From IMG/VR virus record IMGVR_UViG_3300036780_000171, positions 1 to 64,000 of that record: a stretch of 64,000 nucleotides of DNA; one strand, written 5' to 3'. The notes under the pieces were generated by a model. That model saw only the letters and a program-made list of their open reading frames with translations. It was not told the DNA's origin and did not search any database. Shown here one piece after another: positions 48,968 through 56,771 of the stretch (position 1 is the first letter of the stretch; every line of letters begins with the position of its first letter). Made by a program: the position numbers and the translations under genes. The stretch comes from a virus.

Positions 48968-49178
48968 AGTTCGAATTATTAAACGGAACAATGGCAGTCG
49001 TCCATGGCGCTATGAATGGCATATATGGGTAAATGAAACTGCTCATCAAGAAACAAGTTATGCAATGACTAAGTTTGGTGCAAAACTGGCCGCCCACCAT
49101 GCGGCAAAGCAATTTCTAAGTCGTCAGAAACGCAGCACAAACCCTGTCATTGTTGATGACTACGAAAGAAAAGTGTAA
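48954..49178 (+). CDS. 74-residue hypothetical protein
   Basis: Starts MDTYRVRIIKRN; Trp/Arg-rich strands (SRPWRYEWHIWVNET) then a basic helix. Resembles a small DNA-binding fold. Start overlaps the previous gene. Confidence 0.5.
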   Translation: MDTYRVRIIKRNNGSRPWRYEWHIWVNETAHQETSYAMTKFGAKLAAHHAAKQFLSRQKRSTNPVIVDDYERKV

Positions 49179-49537
49179 TGATTAATATAGAAAAGTACGT
49201 TACCAATAAGCTGTCAGGTTTACAAGTCCGCTCGCTTGGCAATCATGATATCAAGGAAATTAACGACAAGGATGAAAAGATGCTCAATGCCTATATTAGA
49301 GAAATGACCATGGCATTGACTACCAACCAGCAAAAGGTTTCCAAAGTCGCCACCATGCATGCATTCGAGGGAACCAGCCAATACTTACATGGCTACTATC
49401 AAGCTGTGCTGGCTGGCATTGCCGAAGCGCTTGATAAGGAGTTACCCGATGCCGCCATAATAGTACGTAACATAGCTGAAAAAGCCAAATTTGAGATGTT
49501 TGAAGAATTCGTCAAGAACACGAAAAAAACTAGTTGA
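49178..49537 (+). CDS. Helical hypothetical protein
   Basis: 119 residues, amphipathic helices (REMTMALTTNQQKVSKVA, HGYYQAVLAGIAEALDK). Its ATG overlaps the stop of the gene before. Unknown role. Confidence 0.5.
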   Translation: MINIEKYVTNKLSGLQVRSLGNHDIKEINDKDEKMLNAYIREMTMALTTNQQKVSKVATMHAFEGTSQYLHGYYQAVLAGIAEALDKELPDAAIIVRNIAEKAKFEMFEEFVKNTKKTS

Positions 49538-49561
49538 AATATTATCATAGTGGTGTATAAT
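49534..49561 (+). promoter_or_regulatory. Promoter
   Basis: TTGAAA (49534-49539), 16 bp ending GTGGTG, TATAAT (49556-49561); ATG at 49572. Confidence 0.7.
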
Positions 49562-49571
49562 ATAGCGATAT

Positions 49572-49895
49572 ATGGGAAAACTATACTGTATCATATGTGA
49601 CCGCGAAGATACCGACGAGTCGCCAAAGCTGCTAACTTGCCAAGATTGTTACAATGGCTTCGGACCTAATGGCATTTATTATACCGAGGAAGAAAAACAA
49701 CTCCATGCCAAACGTTGGCAAGCCGTTATAGAAATTATCCAAGAGCAGTCATACCAAGGAACACAAAATGGCATTGAAGACGGCTTACAGACTGCCATTG
49801 ACGTAGTAAGTTTTCGCGGCATGAAAAAAGGCCTTGAAGATTTAAAGCAACGCTTGGAAATGGTCAAGGTGGAAAAAGATGCTGATAGCGCTTAG
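49572..49895 (+). CDS. Zinc-ribbon protein
   Basis: 107 residues. CIICDREDTD and TCQDCYNG form a zinc ribbon; helices follow. Unknown role. Confidence 0.55.
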   Translation: MGKLYCIICDREDTDESPKLLTCQDCYNGFGPNGIYYTEEEKQLHAKRWQAVIEIIQEQSYQGTQNGIEDGLQTAIDVVSFRGMKKGLEDLKQRLEMVKVEKDADSA

Positions 49896-50025
49896 TATTT
49901 TGGTTTTAATAATTTTAATAGCTGCCACCAATAGCAGGTTAAATAATCTTGAGGAAAGTCTGCGTTACCACACCAGCTGTCAAGGCGATAGCTGTATATG
50001 TAAGCAGAAAGAAGGTTATGAATAA
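49879..50025 (+). CDS. 48-residue TM protein with Cys tail
   Basis: N-terminal hydrophobic segment (LIALSILVLIILIAAT) and a C-terminal CQGDSCIC. Overlaps neighbours on both sides. Unknown role. Confidence 0.5.
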   Translation: MLIALSILVLIILIAATNSRLNNLEESLRYHTSCQGDSCICKQKEGYE

Positions 50026-50290
50026 ACTCGTAAAACCAGTCATTCGCCAGAAGCGCGTTGACTTCGCCGTAAAAGCCTTTAAAAAGCTGGTGCAATATCG
50101 TACAATACTAAGGAACCATAGCAAGATAGCTAATAGTCCTTTACCAAAACACAAGGATAAAAAGCACCAACAGCTAGTAGCCGATTGGCTGGTGAACGTA
50201 CAGAACGCGCAAAATGAGCTTGCCAAAGTCGAAAAGAGACTGAATGCCAATGAGTTCAAAGAATACGAAAAGCTATGCAGGGGAATATGA
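50018..50290 (+). CDS. Basic helical hypothetical protein
   Basis: 90 residues, starts MNKLVKPVIRQKR; long basic helix (FKKLVQYRTILRNHSK). Unknown; may bind nucleic acid. Confidence 0.5.
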   Translation: MNKLVKPVIRQKRVDFAVKAFKKLVQYRTILRNHSKIANSPLPKHKDKKHQQLVADWLVNVQNAQNELAKVEKRLNANEFKEYEKLCRGI

Positions 50291-51001
50291 ATGAGTTCAG
50301 AAGAAAGACAGAGACATAATGCTCGCAGTAGAGTATGGAAGAAAGCTAACCCTGAAAAGGTTAGGGCTTCTAGTAAGAGATACCGGGAAGCAAATCGTGA
50401 GAAAGTTAATGCATGGCATAGACTTTATCTAGAAAAGAATAGAGAAAAAATTAATGCTCGTCGAAGAATTTGGCATAAGGCTAATCCAGAGAAAGTAAAA
50501 GCCTATAAAAAAGCTACTTACGAAAAACATGGAGAGGCATATAGAGCTTATGGTAGAGAATACCATAAAACTAACCGTGAACGTTTGCGTATCTATGAAA
50601 ATCAATACAGGGCTGCTAATTTAGAAAAAGTTCGACTTGAAGAAAGAACAGCTCAAAAAAACAGAAAAGCTAATGATATACAGTTTAAACTAAGTGCAGT
50701 GCTTAGAACCCGTCTAGCAGTGGCAGTTAGACAGAACAGAAAAGTTGGTTCAGCTATTAGTGACTTGGGGTGTAGTATCTTTGAACTAAAAATTTATTTA
50801 GAAAAACAGTTCAAAGATGGCATGACTTGGGATAACTATGGCTTATGGCATATTGACCACAGAAAGCCTTTGGCAAAATTTGACCTTACAAATAGGCAGC
50901 AACTATTAGAAGCTGTGCATTATACTAATTTACAGCCACTATGGGCATATGATAACCAGCATAAAGGGGCTAAGGTCTATGAGCAATACACCATTCGGTA
51001 G
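50291..51001 (+). CDS. HNH endonuclease with basic repeats
   Basis: 236 residues. N-terminal half is six or so copies of a NPEKVRA-type 13-16 residue repeat, probably wrapping DNA. The C-terminal HNH-like core has WHIDHRKPLAKFDL and HYTNLQPLWAYDNQHKG. Immediately follows the gene before (TGA then ATG). Confidence 0.85.
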   Translation: MSSEERQRHNARSRVWKKANPEKVRASSKRYREANREKVNAWHRLYLEKNREKINARRRIWHKANPEKVKAYKKATYEKHGEAYRAYGREYHKTNRERLRIYENQYRAANLEKVRLEERTAQKNRKANDIQFKLSAVLRTRLAVAVRQNRKVGSAISDLGCSIFELKIYLEKQFKDGMTWDNYGLWHIDHRKPLAKFDLTNRQQLLEAVHYTNLQPLWAYDNQHKGAKVYEQYTIR

Positions 51002-51254
51002 GATCCAGGGTGTGCAGACTATGCGACGTAAATATGGGTCAGATATTTATACTAAGATTGGCGCAAGAGGCGGCAGAAATAGTTCAAGCCGACCCATGAA
51101 AGATGCTACTTATGCTAGTCTGGTTGCCAAAATTGGCTGGGTAAAGCGTAAATATAAAGCCGGTGATTTGACTGATAAACAATACGAGGAACAGCTTGGC
51201 TTGGCACAGCGAAAACTTGCCCGTTATCTCAAGAAAAACATAAAAAATGCATAA
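50979..51254 (+). CDS. KGG-motif protein, paralogue
   Basis: 91 residues. MRRKYGSDIYTKIGARGGR parallels the KYGAGFYAKIGALGG of the gene at 47981. The rest is helical and basic. It starts inside the HNH gene end. Confidence 0.55.
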   Translation: MSNTPFGRIQGVQTMRRKYGSDIYTKIGARGGRNSSSRPMKDATYASLVAKIGWVKRKYKAGDLTDKQYEEQLGLAQRKLARYLKKNIKNA

Positions 51255-51257
51255 AAC

Positions 51258-51299
51258 TGTGGATAATCTCTTGAATTAGTTATCAAGGTGGTGTATTAT
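51258..51299 (+). promoter_or_regulatory. DnaA-box promoter
   Basis: DnaA box TGTGGATAA (51258-51266), TTGAAT (51271-51276), 17 bp ending GGTGGTG, TATTAT (51294-51299). Nearly the same module as 83-124, including the AAAGGCG leader. Confidence 0.78.
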
Positions 51300-51342
51300 T
51301 AAAGTACATTAATAAATTATTTCATAGAAAGGCGAAAAAACT

Positions 51343-51552
51343 ATGGAAAAATATAAGATACATGGGGAAACAATATTTATTAAAAGCAATGGTATCATTG
51401 GACATTATATGGTAAACGGTAATGAAGTCGACAAGGTGATGACCCACAGTAATGGTGATGATTACTTGAGCAAATTTCATACGTTAGGTGAACTTCCACT
51501 AAATACAGAAGCCAAACTTCTAAATAAACTTCGAAAAGAAGGTAAGATTTAA
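51343..51552 (+). CDS. Small hypothetical protein
   Basis: 69 residues (EKYKIHGETIFIKSNGIIGHYM). AAAGGCG precedes it, as for the gene at 169. Unknown role. Confidence 0.6.
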   Translation: MEKYKIHGETIFIKSNGIIGHYMVNGNEVDKVMTHSNGDDYLSKFHTLGELPLNTEAKLLNKLRKEGKI

Positions 51553-51555
51553 TTC

Positions 51556-51584
51556 TTGATTTTAATATCACGCTGGTGTATAAT
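51556..51584 (+). promoter_or_regulatory. Promoter of recombination genes
   Basis: TTGATT (51556-51561), 17 bp ending GCTGGTG, TATAAT (51579-51584). ATG 8 bp on, so leaderless. Confidence 0.75.
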
Positions 51585-51591
51585 AAAATAT

Positions 51592-52287
51592 ATGAGTACA
51601 GCAACCCAAGACGCATTACTAAAACAACTAAAAAACCCTTTTGACCCAAAATTCGTTAAATGGCGTATAGGGTCAACCACCCAAGATAAAACTAAGGGTC
51701 AGGCCGTAGCATATATTGATGCCCGTGAAGTCAGAAAGCGGTTTGACGAAGTATGTCGTATTGGCGGTTGGCAAGATAGACTTATTCCTTGCACCGATGG
51801 CTTTATATGTGAAATATCAGTACTGATTGATGATAAGTGGACTACTAAGACAAATGCTGCGGGCTACACAAAGGTCGAAGCTGTAAAGGGTGGTGCTTCC
51901 GACGCTTTCAAGCGAGCGGCTACAATGTTTGGCGTGGGCGTTTATCTCTATTATCTACCGAAAATTTGGTTGCCCATTAAGCAAGCCGGTAAATCGTATG
52001 TGCTTGCGGAAATACCAGAACTACCCGATTGGGCGCTACCTGGCAAAGTCGAAAATTGGGAAGATATTGCCGAAATGGAAACCGATTTGAGTTCCGGCGA
52101 AGATGATATTGACGTTGATACTATCGTGTCAGTAGTCGACACGCTGCGGGCAGCGCAAACCAAAACAGAACTGGCAGAGCTTATCAAAAACCTATCGCCA
52201 GATGATAGGCTTATTTATGCTAACCAAATAGAAGTTAAGCGCAAGGAGTTAGAACACAATGCAAAGATTAACTCCGATAACAATTAA
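51592..52287 (+). CDS. Rad52/Rad22-like annealing protein
   Basis: 231 residues. Rad52-type core: FVKWRIGSTTQDKTKGQAVAYIDAREV region, IGGWQDRL, and GGASDAFKRAATMFGVGVYLYYLP. The C-terminal part is acidic and flexible. Anneals ssDNA during phage recombination. It forms a pair with the exonuclease gene that it overlaps by 29 nt. Confidence 0.87.
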   Translation: MSTATQDALLKQLKNPFDPKFVKWRIGSTTQDKTKGQAVAYIDAREVRKRFDEVCRIGGWQDRLIPCTDGFICEISVLIDDKWTTKTNAAGYTKVEAVKGGASDAFKRAATMFGVGVYLYYLPKIWLPIKQAGKSYVLAEIPELPDWALPGKVENWEDIAEMETDLSSGEDDIDVDTIVSVVDTLRAAQTKTELAELIKNLSPDDRLIYANQIEVKRKELEHNAKINSDNN

Positions 52288-53098
52288 TGCTCCCCAACGT
52301 AGTCCTGAATGGTATGCGGCTCGTCTAGGTTGTGTCACTGCTTCCGAAGTTTTCAAAGTAATGGCTTACTATTCCGTTACCGATGCCATGATAAAACAAG
52401 CCACTGAAATTTATGTAGAGCATGGCATTGACGAAGAGTATATCTTAGAAGTTAGCGAGAAGTGGCCATGGAAATTTGTGACAGATGTTGGCATTGAGTT
52501 GCAGGAAACGAGCGCCCGGCTGACCTACCGACAAGACCTAGTAGCCGAACGCATTACCAAAATGCGGGGTGATGACGATAGATATATTACGCAAGATATG
52601 AAACGGGGCATCATTAATGAAATTGCTGCCAAGTCAATTTATGCCGACCAAACCGGCAACATTATAAAAGACGCACTATTTATGACGCATCCGCATCTCA
52701 TGCTTGGCGCTTCGCCTGATGGCCTGGTAATTGATACAGTTACGGGCGAACTTGGCAATGCCGAAATAAAGTGTTTAAAGTCACGAAACCACTTGTATAA
52801 AGTCATTGATATGGACGAGGTGCCAGCAGATTATATTGACCAAATCCAGTTACAAATGTTTATTGATGGCCGCGATTGGTGCGACTTTATCGCCTACGAT
52901 AAGCGAGTCCTAGAAGATTTGCAGCTATTTATTAAACGAGTATCTTATGACAAGTTCTATGTTGAGCATGTAATGCTACCCGCAATTCTAAAATTCCTTG
53001 ATGAGTGCGACCGTGATGAACGCCGTTTCTATGCTATTGCGAAAGCAAAGCGAGAAAAACTACAAGCTGAAATTGCAGCTAGATTGGTAACGGCATGA
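52259..53098 (+). CDS. YqaJ-type viral exonuclease
   Basis: 279 residues. RSPEWYAARLGCVTASE near the start, GIINEIAAKSIY, GASPDGLVID and AEIKCLKSRNH (the ExK of the PD-(D/E)XK fold), then DQIQLQMFIDGRDW. It resects dsDNA ends for the Rad52-like partner. Its middle carries an insertion (YSVTDAMIKQATEIYVEH) not usual in lambda-type exonucleases. Confidence 0.87.
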   Translation: MQRLTPITINAPQRSPEWYAARLGCVTASEVFKVMAYYSVTDAMIKQATEIYVEHGIDEEYILEVSEKWPWKFVTDVGIELQETSARLTYRQDLVAERITKMRGDDDRYITQDMKRGIINEIAAKSIYADQTGNIIKDALFMTHPHLMLGASPDGLVIDTVTGELGNAEIKCLKSRNHLYKVIDMDEVPADYIDQIQLQMFIDGRDWCDFIAYDKRVLEDLQLFIKRVSYDKFYVEHVMLPAILKFLDECDRDERRFYAIAKAKREKLQAEIAARLVTA

Positions 53099-53463
53099 GT
53101 GACAAAGAGCTATTTGAAAAGATTGGTGCGCTTGATAAGTTTATAGCTTACTGTGAGAATACTAGCCCTGACGATTGGGCAACTGACGTAGTCCGAACCG
53201 TTGACGGTCGTAATTGCTTGCTCGGCCATTTTATAAATTATATCTATGGCGAAGACTATGAAGGCAATATTATGCCAGCCTGGGATATATTTGAGGAAAT
53301 GTGGGCTACACAGTTTATGTTTTATCCTGTCAATGACGGTCAGAGTAACAAGTATCAGCAACCAACTGCCAAAGAACGAGTTATCGCATATCTAAAAGAC
53401 CTATGGCTTGCCATCGAGAAACCGACGTGGGCATTAATGGACGAATATCATGGCACGAACTAA
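53095..53463 (+). CDS. Hypothetical protein, DUF6197-like pattern
   Basis: 122 residues. GRNCLLGHFINYIYG recalls small phage proteins of the DUF6197 type. ATGA-linked to the exonuclease gene. Assignment tentative. Confidence 0.5.
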   Translation: MSDKELFEKIGALDKFIAYCENTSPDDWATDVVRTVDGRNCLLGHFINYIYGEDYEGNIMPAWDIFEEMWATQFMFYPVNDGQSNKYQQPTAKERVIAYLKDLWLAIEKPTWALMDEYHGTN

Positions 53464-53950
53464 ATACTTAAAAAATACTAGGTTACAGCAAACGCTCGAC
53501 AACTATGCCAAAGACTTAAACGAGCTGGTAACAATTAAACCTATTAGCTTTGATATCCCAACAGTAGCAACAATGGTTAGACAAACCCCACAACGTAAAT
53601 GGAATGCAGCTCAGGCGATAGTAAATGCAACCATTGAGAAAAAGCAGTGCGAAAGCCACGTAAAAAGACTTAGAGCCATGAAAATGCTTGAAGCTTCACA
53701 TCATACTAAAAAAGGTAGATTAAGTAATGCTGATGACCGTAAGGCATTTGTAGACGCTGACGAGAAGGTAATAGCGGCAGAGATTGACTTAATAAATGCT
53801 GATGCAACATTAACTGCTGCTCGAATGGGGTATGACTGCTTGACAGATTTATATGAAGCTGGTAAAAAAATAATGAATTGGCTCATTGAAGAAGATAAGG
53901 CTACCCGTGATTATAACCGCTTTGTCGACGAAGGAAAAAGACATGCCTAA
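53450..53950 (+). CDS. Helical hypothetical protein
   Basis: 166 residues, long charged helices (KKQCESHVKRLRAMKML, DEKVIAAEIDLINAD). Overlaps both neighbours. Not recognised. Confidence 0.5.
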   Translation: MARTKYLKNTRLQQTLDNYAKDLNELVTIKPISFDIPTVATMVRQTPQRKWNAAQAIVNATIEKKQCESHVKRLRAMKMLEASHHTKKGRLSNADDRKAFVDADEKVIAAEIDLINADATLTAARMGYDCLTDLYEAGKKIMNWLIEEDKATRDYNRFVDEGKRHA

Positions 53951-54410
53951 AGGTATTTATACTAGAACAAAGCAAGCTCGTATGAATATGAGCCAAGTAC
54001 AACGTGGTCGCATACCTTGGAACAAAGGAAAGAAAATTACCAAAACACTTGGTAAAAATAATGGTAACTGGAAAGGAGATAGCGTTGGATATCAAGGTGT
54101 ACATGGTTGGATTCGGCGTACGCTTGGTACACCAGAACTGTGCGAAAATTGTGGCACTAACCGAAAAACAAGATACGAATGGGCTAACCTAAGTGGTGAC
54201 TATAAGCGCGATATATCTGACTGGGCAAGACTATGTGTAGTTTGTCATAGATTAATAGATGGTAATTATACTTGGAATAATAGAAAGTTGTTTGATAGAA
54301 ACTGTCTAAATTGTACTACAGCTTTTCGACCATCTAGTGCTATCCGTAAATTTTGCTCGCAATCTTGTGCTGGTAAATATAGTTGGGCTATTAGAAAGGG
54401 CACAACTTGA
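53943..54410 (+). CDS. NUMOD3/HNH homing endonuclease
   Basis: 155 residues, paralogous to 15183-15641. GRIPWNKGKKITKTL (NUMOD3-like), CENCGTNRKTR, YEWANLSGDY and LCVVCHRLID (HNH), plus a C-terminal extra finger (CLNCTTAF...FCSQSCAG). The start overlaps the previous gene by 8 nt. Confidence 0.86.
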   Translation: MPKGIYTRTKQARMNMSQVQRGRIPWNKGKKITKTLGKNNGNWKGDSVGYQGVHGWIRRTLGTPELCENCGTNRKTRYEWANLSGDYKRDISDWARLCVVCHRLIDGNYTWNNRKLFDRNCLNCTTAFRPSSAIRKFCSQSCAGKYSWAIRKGTT

Positions 54411-54435
54411 TTTTATTATCACGGTTGTGTATAAT
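54407..54435 (+). promoter_or_regulatory. Promoter
   Basis: TTGATT (54407-54412), 17 bp ending GGTTGTG, TATAAT (54430-54435). An ATG lies at 54442. Confidence 0.75.
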
Positions 54436-54441
54436 AAGAGC

Positions 54442-54483
54442 ATGAAAAGTAAAACTATGGAAAAAGTCTTATGGTATTTATAG
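54442..54483 (+). CDS. 13-residue leader peptide, possible
   Basis: ATG at the predicted transcription start opens a 13-codon frame (MKSKTMEKVLWYL) that overlaps the start of the next gene. Could couple translation to it. No terminator follows, so not an attenuator of the tRNA type. Confidence 0.4.
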   Translation: MKSKTMEKVLWYL

Positions 54484-54782
54484 GCTTTATCTATCTACTT
54501 CTCGGTTTTATATTCGGTGCATTTGTCGGCATAATGGCGATGACTGTTTATGGCGATACCATTATCAATGACGAGGTCAAAGAAATTCGCGGACAGCGAA
54601 TAGAAACCGCTAAACTACACTTTGAAACCAAGGTTTTTAAGAAGCTAATAAAAGAAAACCGCATTATAATGCTGCCCAAAGGCTTGACAAAGCGCCAGTT
54701 CTACTTGCTTAGATTAATTGCTCATTCAATATCAAAAATTGATAACGAAATTGCCCAGGTGATAAAAGAGGTCGAGAAATGA
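54471..54782 (+). CDS. Membrane-anchored hypothetical protein
   Basis: 103 residues. N-terminal TM helix (FIGFIYLLLGFIFGAFVGIMA) and a charged cytoplasmic-type helix region. Unknown role. Confidence 0.55.
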   Translation: MVFIGFIYLLLGFIFGAFVGIMAMTVYGDTIINDEVKEIRGQRIETAKLHFETKVFKKLIKENRIIMLPKGLTKRQFYLLRLIAHSISKIDNEIAQVIKEVEK

Positions 54783-54901
54783 GAATCTTTATACTTCGCA
54801 TGATTTGTGATGCAATGGAATGGCTGATGGTTAGATACATGCGATTGGCGGTATGTATCTACTCACCAGTAATACAATATAACGAAAGGAGTAAACTTTA
54901 A
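54779..54901 (+). CDS. 40-residue hypothetical protein
   Basis: ATGA-linked to the gene before. Hydrophobic and Met/Cys-rich (FILRMICDAMEWLMV). Weak evidence. Confidence 0.4.
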   Translation: MRIFILRMICDAMEWLMVRYMRLAVCIYSPVIQYNERSKL

Positions 54902-54957
54902 ACTGGTGCTGTAGAGGCAGATTAATTTTACCATAAAGTAATAAGGAAGAAAATACA

Positions 54958-55560
54958 ATGAGTGTATCTCTTACAAAAGGCGAAAGCGTAACTCTGAGCA
55001 AAGCAGCTTCCGATGCTGGTTCTACCGCACCACTTACCAAAGTGATTGCGGGTGCTGGCTGGGATGGCACAAGCAGTGACCCGATTGACCTCGACCTGAT
55101 GGCCGTGCTAATCGGTGACGACGGCAAGGCTTTGCCCGACGCTAATAATAATGGTAGTAATGCCGATGAAGCCCTGTTGTTTTTTAACAACAAGACTCTG
55201 CCAGGTTTGGCTCACAGTGGTGACAACCTGACCGGCGAGGGCGAAGGTGATGACGAGCAAATCGTTATTACACTTGCCGATGTTGCTGCCACCGTCAAAG
55301 AAATCGCTATTGTGGTCGCAAGCTACAGCGGTGAAAGCTTTGACAAGGTTGCAAACGCAAGTGTCCGTCTCGTGAACGAAGCCGACCAGAAAGAACTCGC
55401 CAAGTACGAGCTGACTTCTGGCGCGGAGTTTGCAGGCAAGCACGGTGTTGAGCTTGGTCGCCTGACTCGCAATGGTTCTGAATGGGAATTCAAAGCCACT
55501 GGTGCAGTCGTTGAAGGTGCTGATTTCGACGCAGTTGTCAAGACTCTTGGCATTAGCTAG
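54958..55560 (+). CDS. terD: TerD family protein
   Basis: 200 residues. N-terminal SVSLTKGESVTLSK, GAGWDG, DLDLMAVL, and the acidic Ca-binding segment SGDNLTGEGEGDDE. TerD proteins belong to the tellurite/stress module and are calcium-binding. A second copy lies at 55619. Confidence 0.92.
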   Translation: MSVSLTKGESVTLSKAASDAGSTAPLTKVIAGAGWDGTSSDPIDLDLMAVLIGDDGKALPDANNNGSNADEALLFFNNKTLPGLAHSGDNLTGEGEGDDEQIVITLADVAATVKEIAIVVASYSGESFDKVANASVRLVNEADQKELAKYELTSGAEFAGKHGVELGRLTRNGSEWEFKATGAVVEGADFDAVVKTLGIS

Positions 55561-55568
55561 AGCCAATC

Positions 55569-55590
55569 GGGGAGTTTCGACTCCCCACCA
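55569..55590 (+). other. UUCG hairpin between terD genes
   Basis: GGGGAGT and ACTCCCC form a 7-bp stem with a TTCG loop, followed by ACCA. It is between the two terD genes and has no T-run, so it may stabilise or process the mRNA. It also resembles a tRNA 3' end. Confidence 0.4.
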
Positions 55591-55618
55591 ATTTCATAAA
55601 CATAATGAGGTAAAACAT

Positions 55619-56203
55619 ATGTCAGATACGGTAAAGCTAGTAAAAGGGCAAAACGTAGAATTGAGCAAGGTTGCTCCGGGCATGACCAAGGCCATTGTTG
55701 GCTTGGGTTGGGATGAATTGCAAGGTTCAGAAACGGCCGACCTTGACGCGATGGCCTTTCTTTTGAAGACCGATGGCAAGGTTCGTAGTGACAAAGATTT
55801 TGTCTACTACAATAACCTCGATGGTGCTGCTCCTGCGGTTAAACACAGTGGCGACGACTTGACGGGCGGAAGTAGCGAGCATGGCGACGATGAGCAAATT
55901 CAAGTCGACCTATCAGCTATTCCAAGTGATGTTGAAAGCATCAAGTTTTTGGTTGACATTTACCAAGCTGCCGAAAAAGGTCAGAATTTTGGTCAAGTAA
56001 AGAATGCCTATGTTCGGTTAGTCGATGCAGCAACAAATCAGGAAGTAGTACGCTACGACCTGACGGAAGACTATAGCGGCAACACCGATGTCATGGTTGC
56101 CGAACTCTATCGCCACGATGGCACATGGAAATTTAAGGCCATAGGCGAAGGCTCGACTAAAGGCTCTAGCCAAATTGCGAAAGACCTTGGTGTTAACACA
56201 TAG
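55619..56203 (+). CDS. terD: TerD family protein, second copy
   Basis: 194 residues. VKLVKGQNVELSK, GLGWDE, DLDAMAFL and SGDDLTGGSSEHGDDE, the same calcium-site pattern. Divergent from the first copy, so not a recent duplicate. AATGAGG lies upstream. Confidence 0.92.
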   Translation: MSDTVKLVKGQNVELSKVAPGMTKAIVGLGWDELQGSETADLDAMAFLLKTDGKVRSDKDFVYYNNLDGAAPAVKHSGDDLTGGSSEHGDDEQIQVDLSAIPSDVESIKFLVDIYQAAEKGQNFGQVKNAYVRLVDAATNQEVVRYDLTEDYSGNTDVMVAELYRHDGTWKFKAIGEGSTKGSSQIAKDLGVNT

Positions 56204-56630
56204 TGATGTCCTTCCAGTCACATTCACTAAAAAAGTAGATTTTATTTCTAGTGAATGTTGGCTTTGGAAGGCCGGACTAACAAGTGCCGGCTATGGTAAC
56301 TTCAGATTCGATAAAATATACTACTTAGCGCATAGATTTTCATACTTAGTATTAGTGGGCAAGTTAAAACCAGCCGATATTCTCGACCATAAATGCCATA
56401 ACGAAGATAAGTATTGTAAAGGTGGTAAAAGCTGTCGGCATCGAAGATGTGTAAATCCTAGTCACTTAGAGATTACTACACAAAGAACCAATGTCTTAAA
56501 CGGCAAAGGTATAGCAGCAGTCAATAGTAAGAAAATCTATTGTAAAAGAGGTCATTTATTTGACAATGAGAATACTCGTTATCAAAACGGTAGAAGACAT
56601 TGTCGCAAATGTAATAAATTAAGGAGTTAA
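56190..56630 (+). CDS. HNH endonuclease in ter module
   Basis: 146 residues. CWLWKAGLTSAGYGNF, LAHRFSYLVLVG, ILDHKCHNEDKYC, CVNPSHLEITTQ (HNH), and a C-terminal zinc finger (CKRGHLFD...HCRKCN). Start uncertain (GTG 56190 or TTG 56175); both overlap the terD stop. Confidence 0.82.
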   Translation: MLTHSDVLPVTFTKKVDFISSECWLWKAGLTSAGYGNFRFDKIYYLAHRFSYLVLVGKLKPADILDHKCHNEDKYCKGGKSCRHRRCVNPSHLEITTQRTNVLNGKGIAAVNSKKIYCKRGHLFDNENTRYQNGRRHCRKCNKLRS

Positions 56631-56631
56631 A

Positions 56632-56766
56632 ATGTTAGAACTAATAATAGTGCTTGCAATTTACAGTATCTTAGTGTTGTTGTTTGTTCCGCTCAAAAAA
56701 ATTGGTGAATGGCAGAGCAAAGTTCGCGGCTGGGAAAAGAAAGTTAAAGACAAGCTCGACGAGTAA
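56632..56766 (+). CDS. 44-residue membrane-anchored protein
   Basis: Hydrophobic N-terminus (LIIVLAIYSILVLLFV) and a Lys-rich tail (WEKKVKDKLDE). AAGGAG 6 nt before the ATG. Unknown; sits between the terD pair and terC. Confidence 0.55.
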   Translation: MLELIIVLAIYSILVLLFVPLKKIGEWQSKVRGWEKKVKDKLDE

Positions 56767-56771
56767 ATAGT

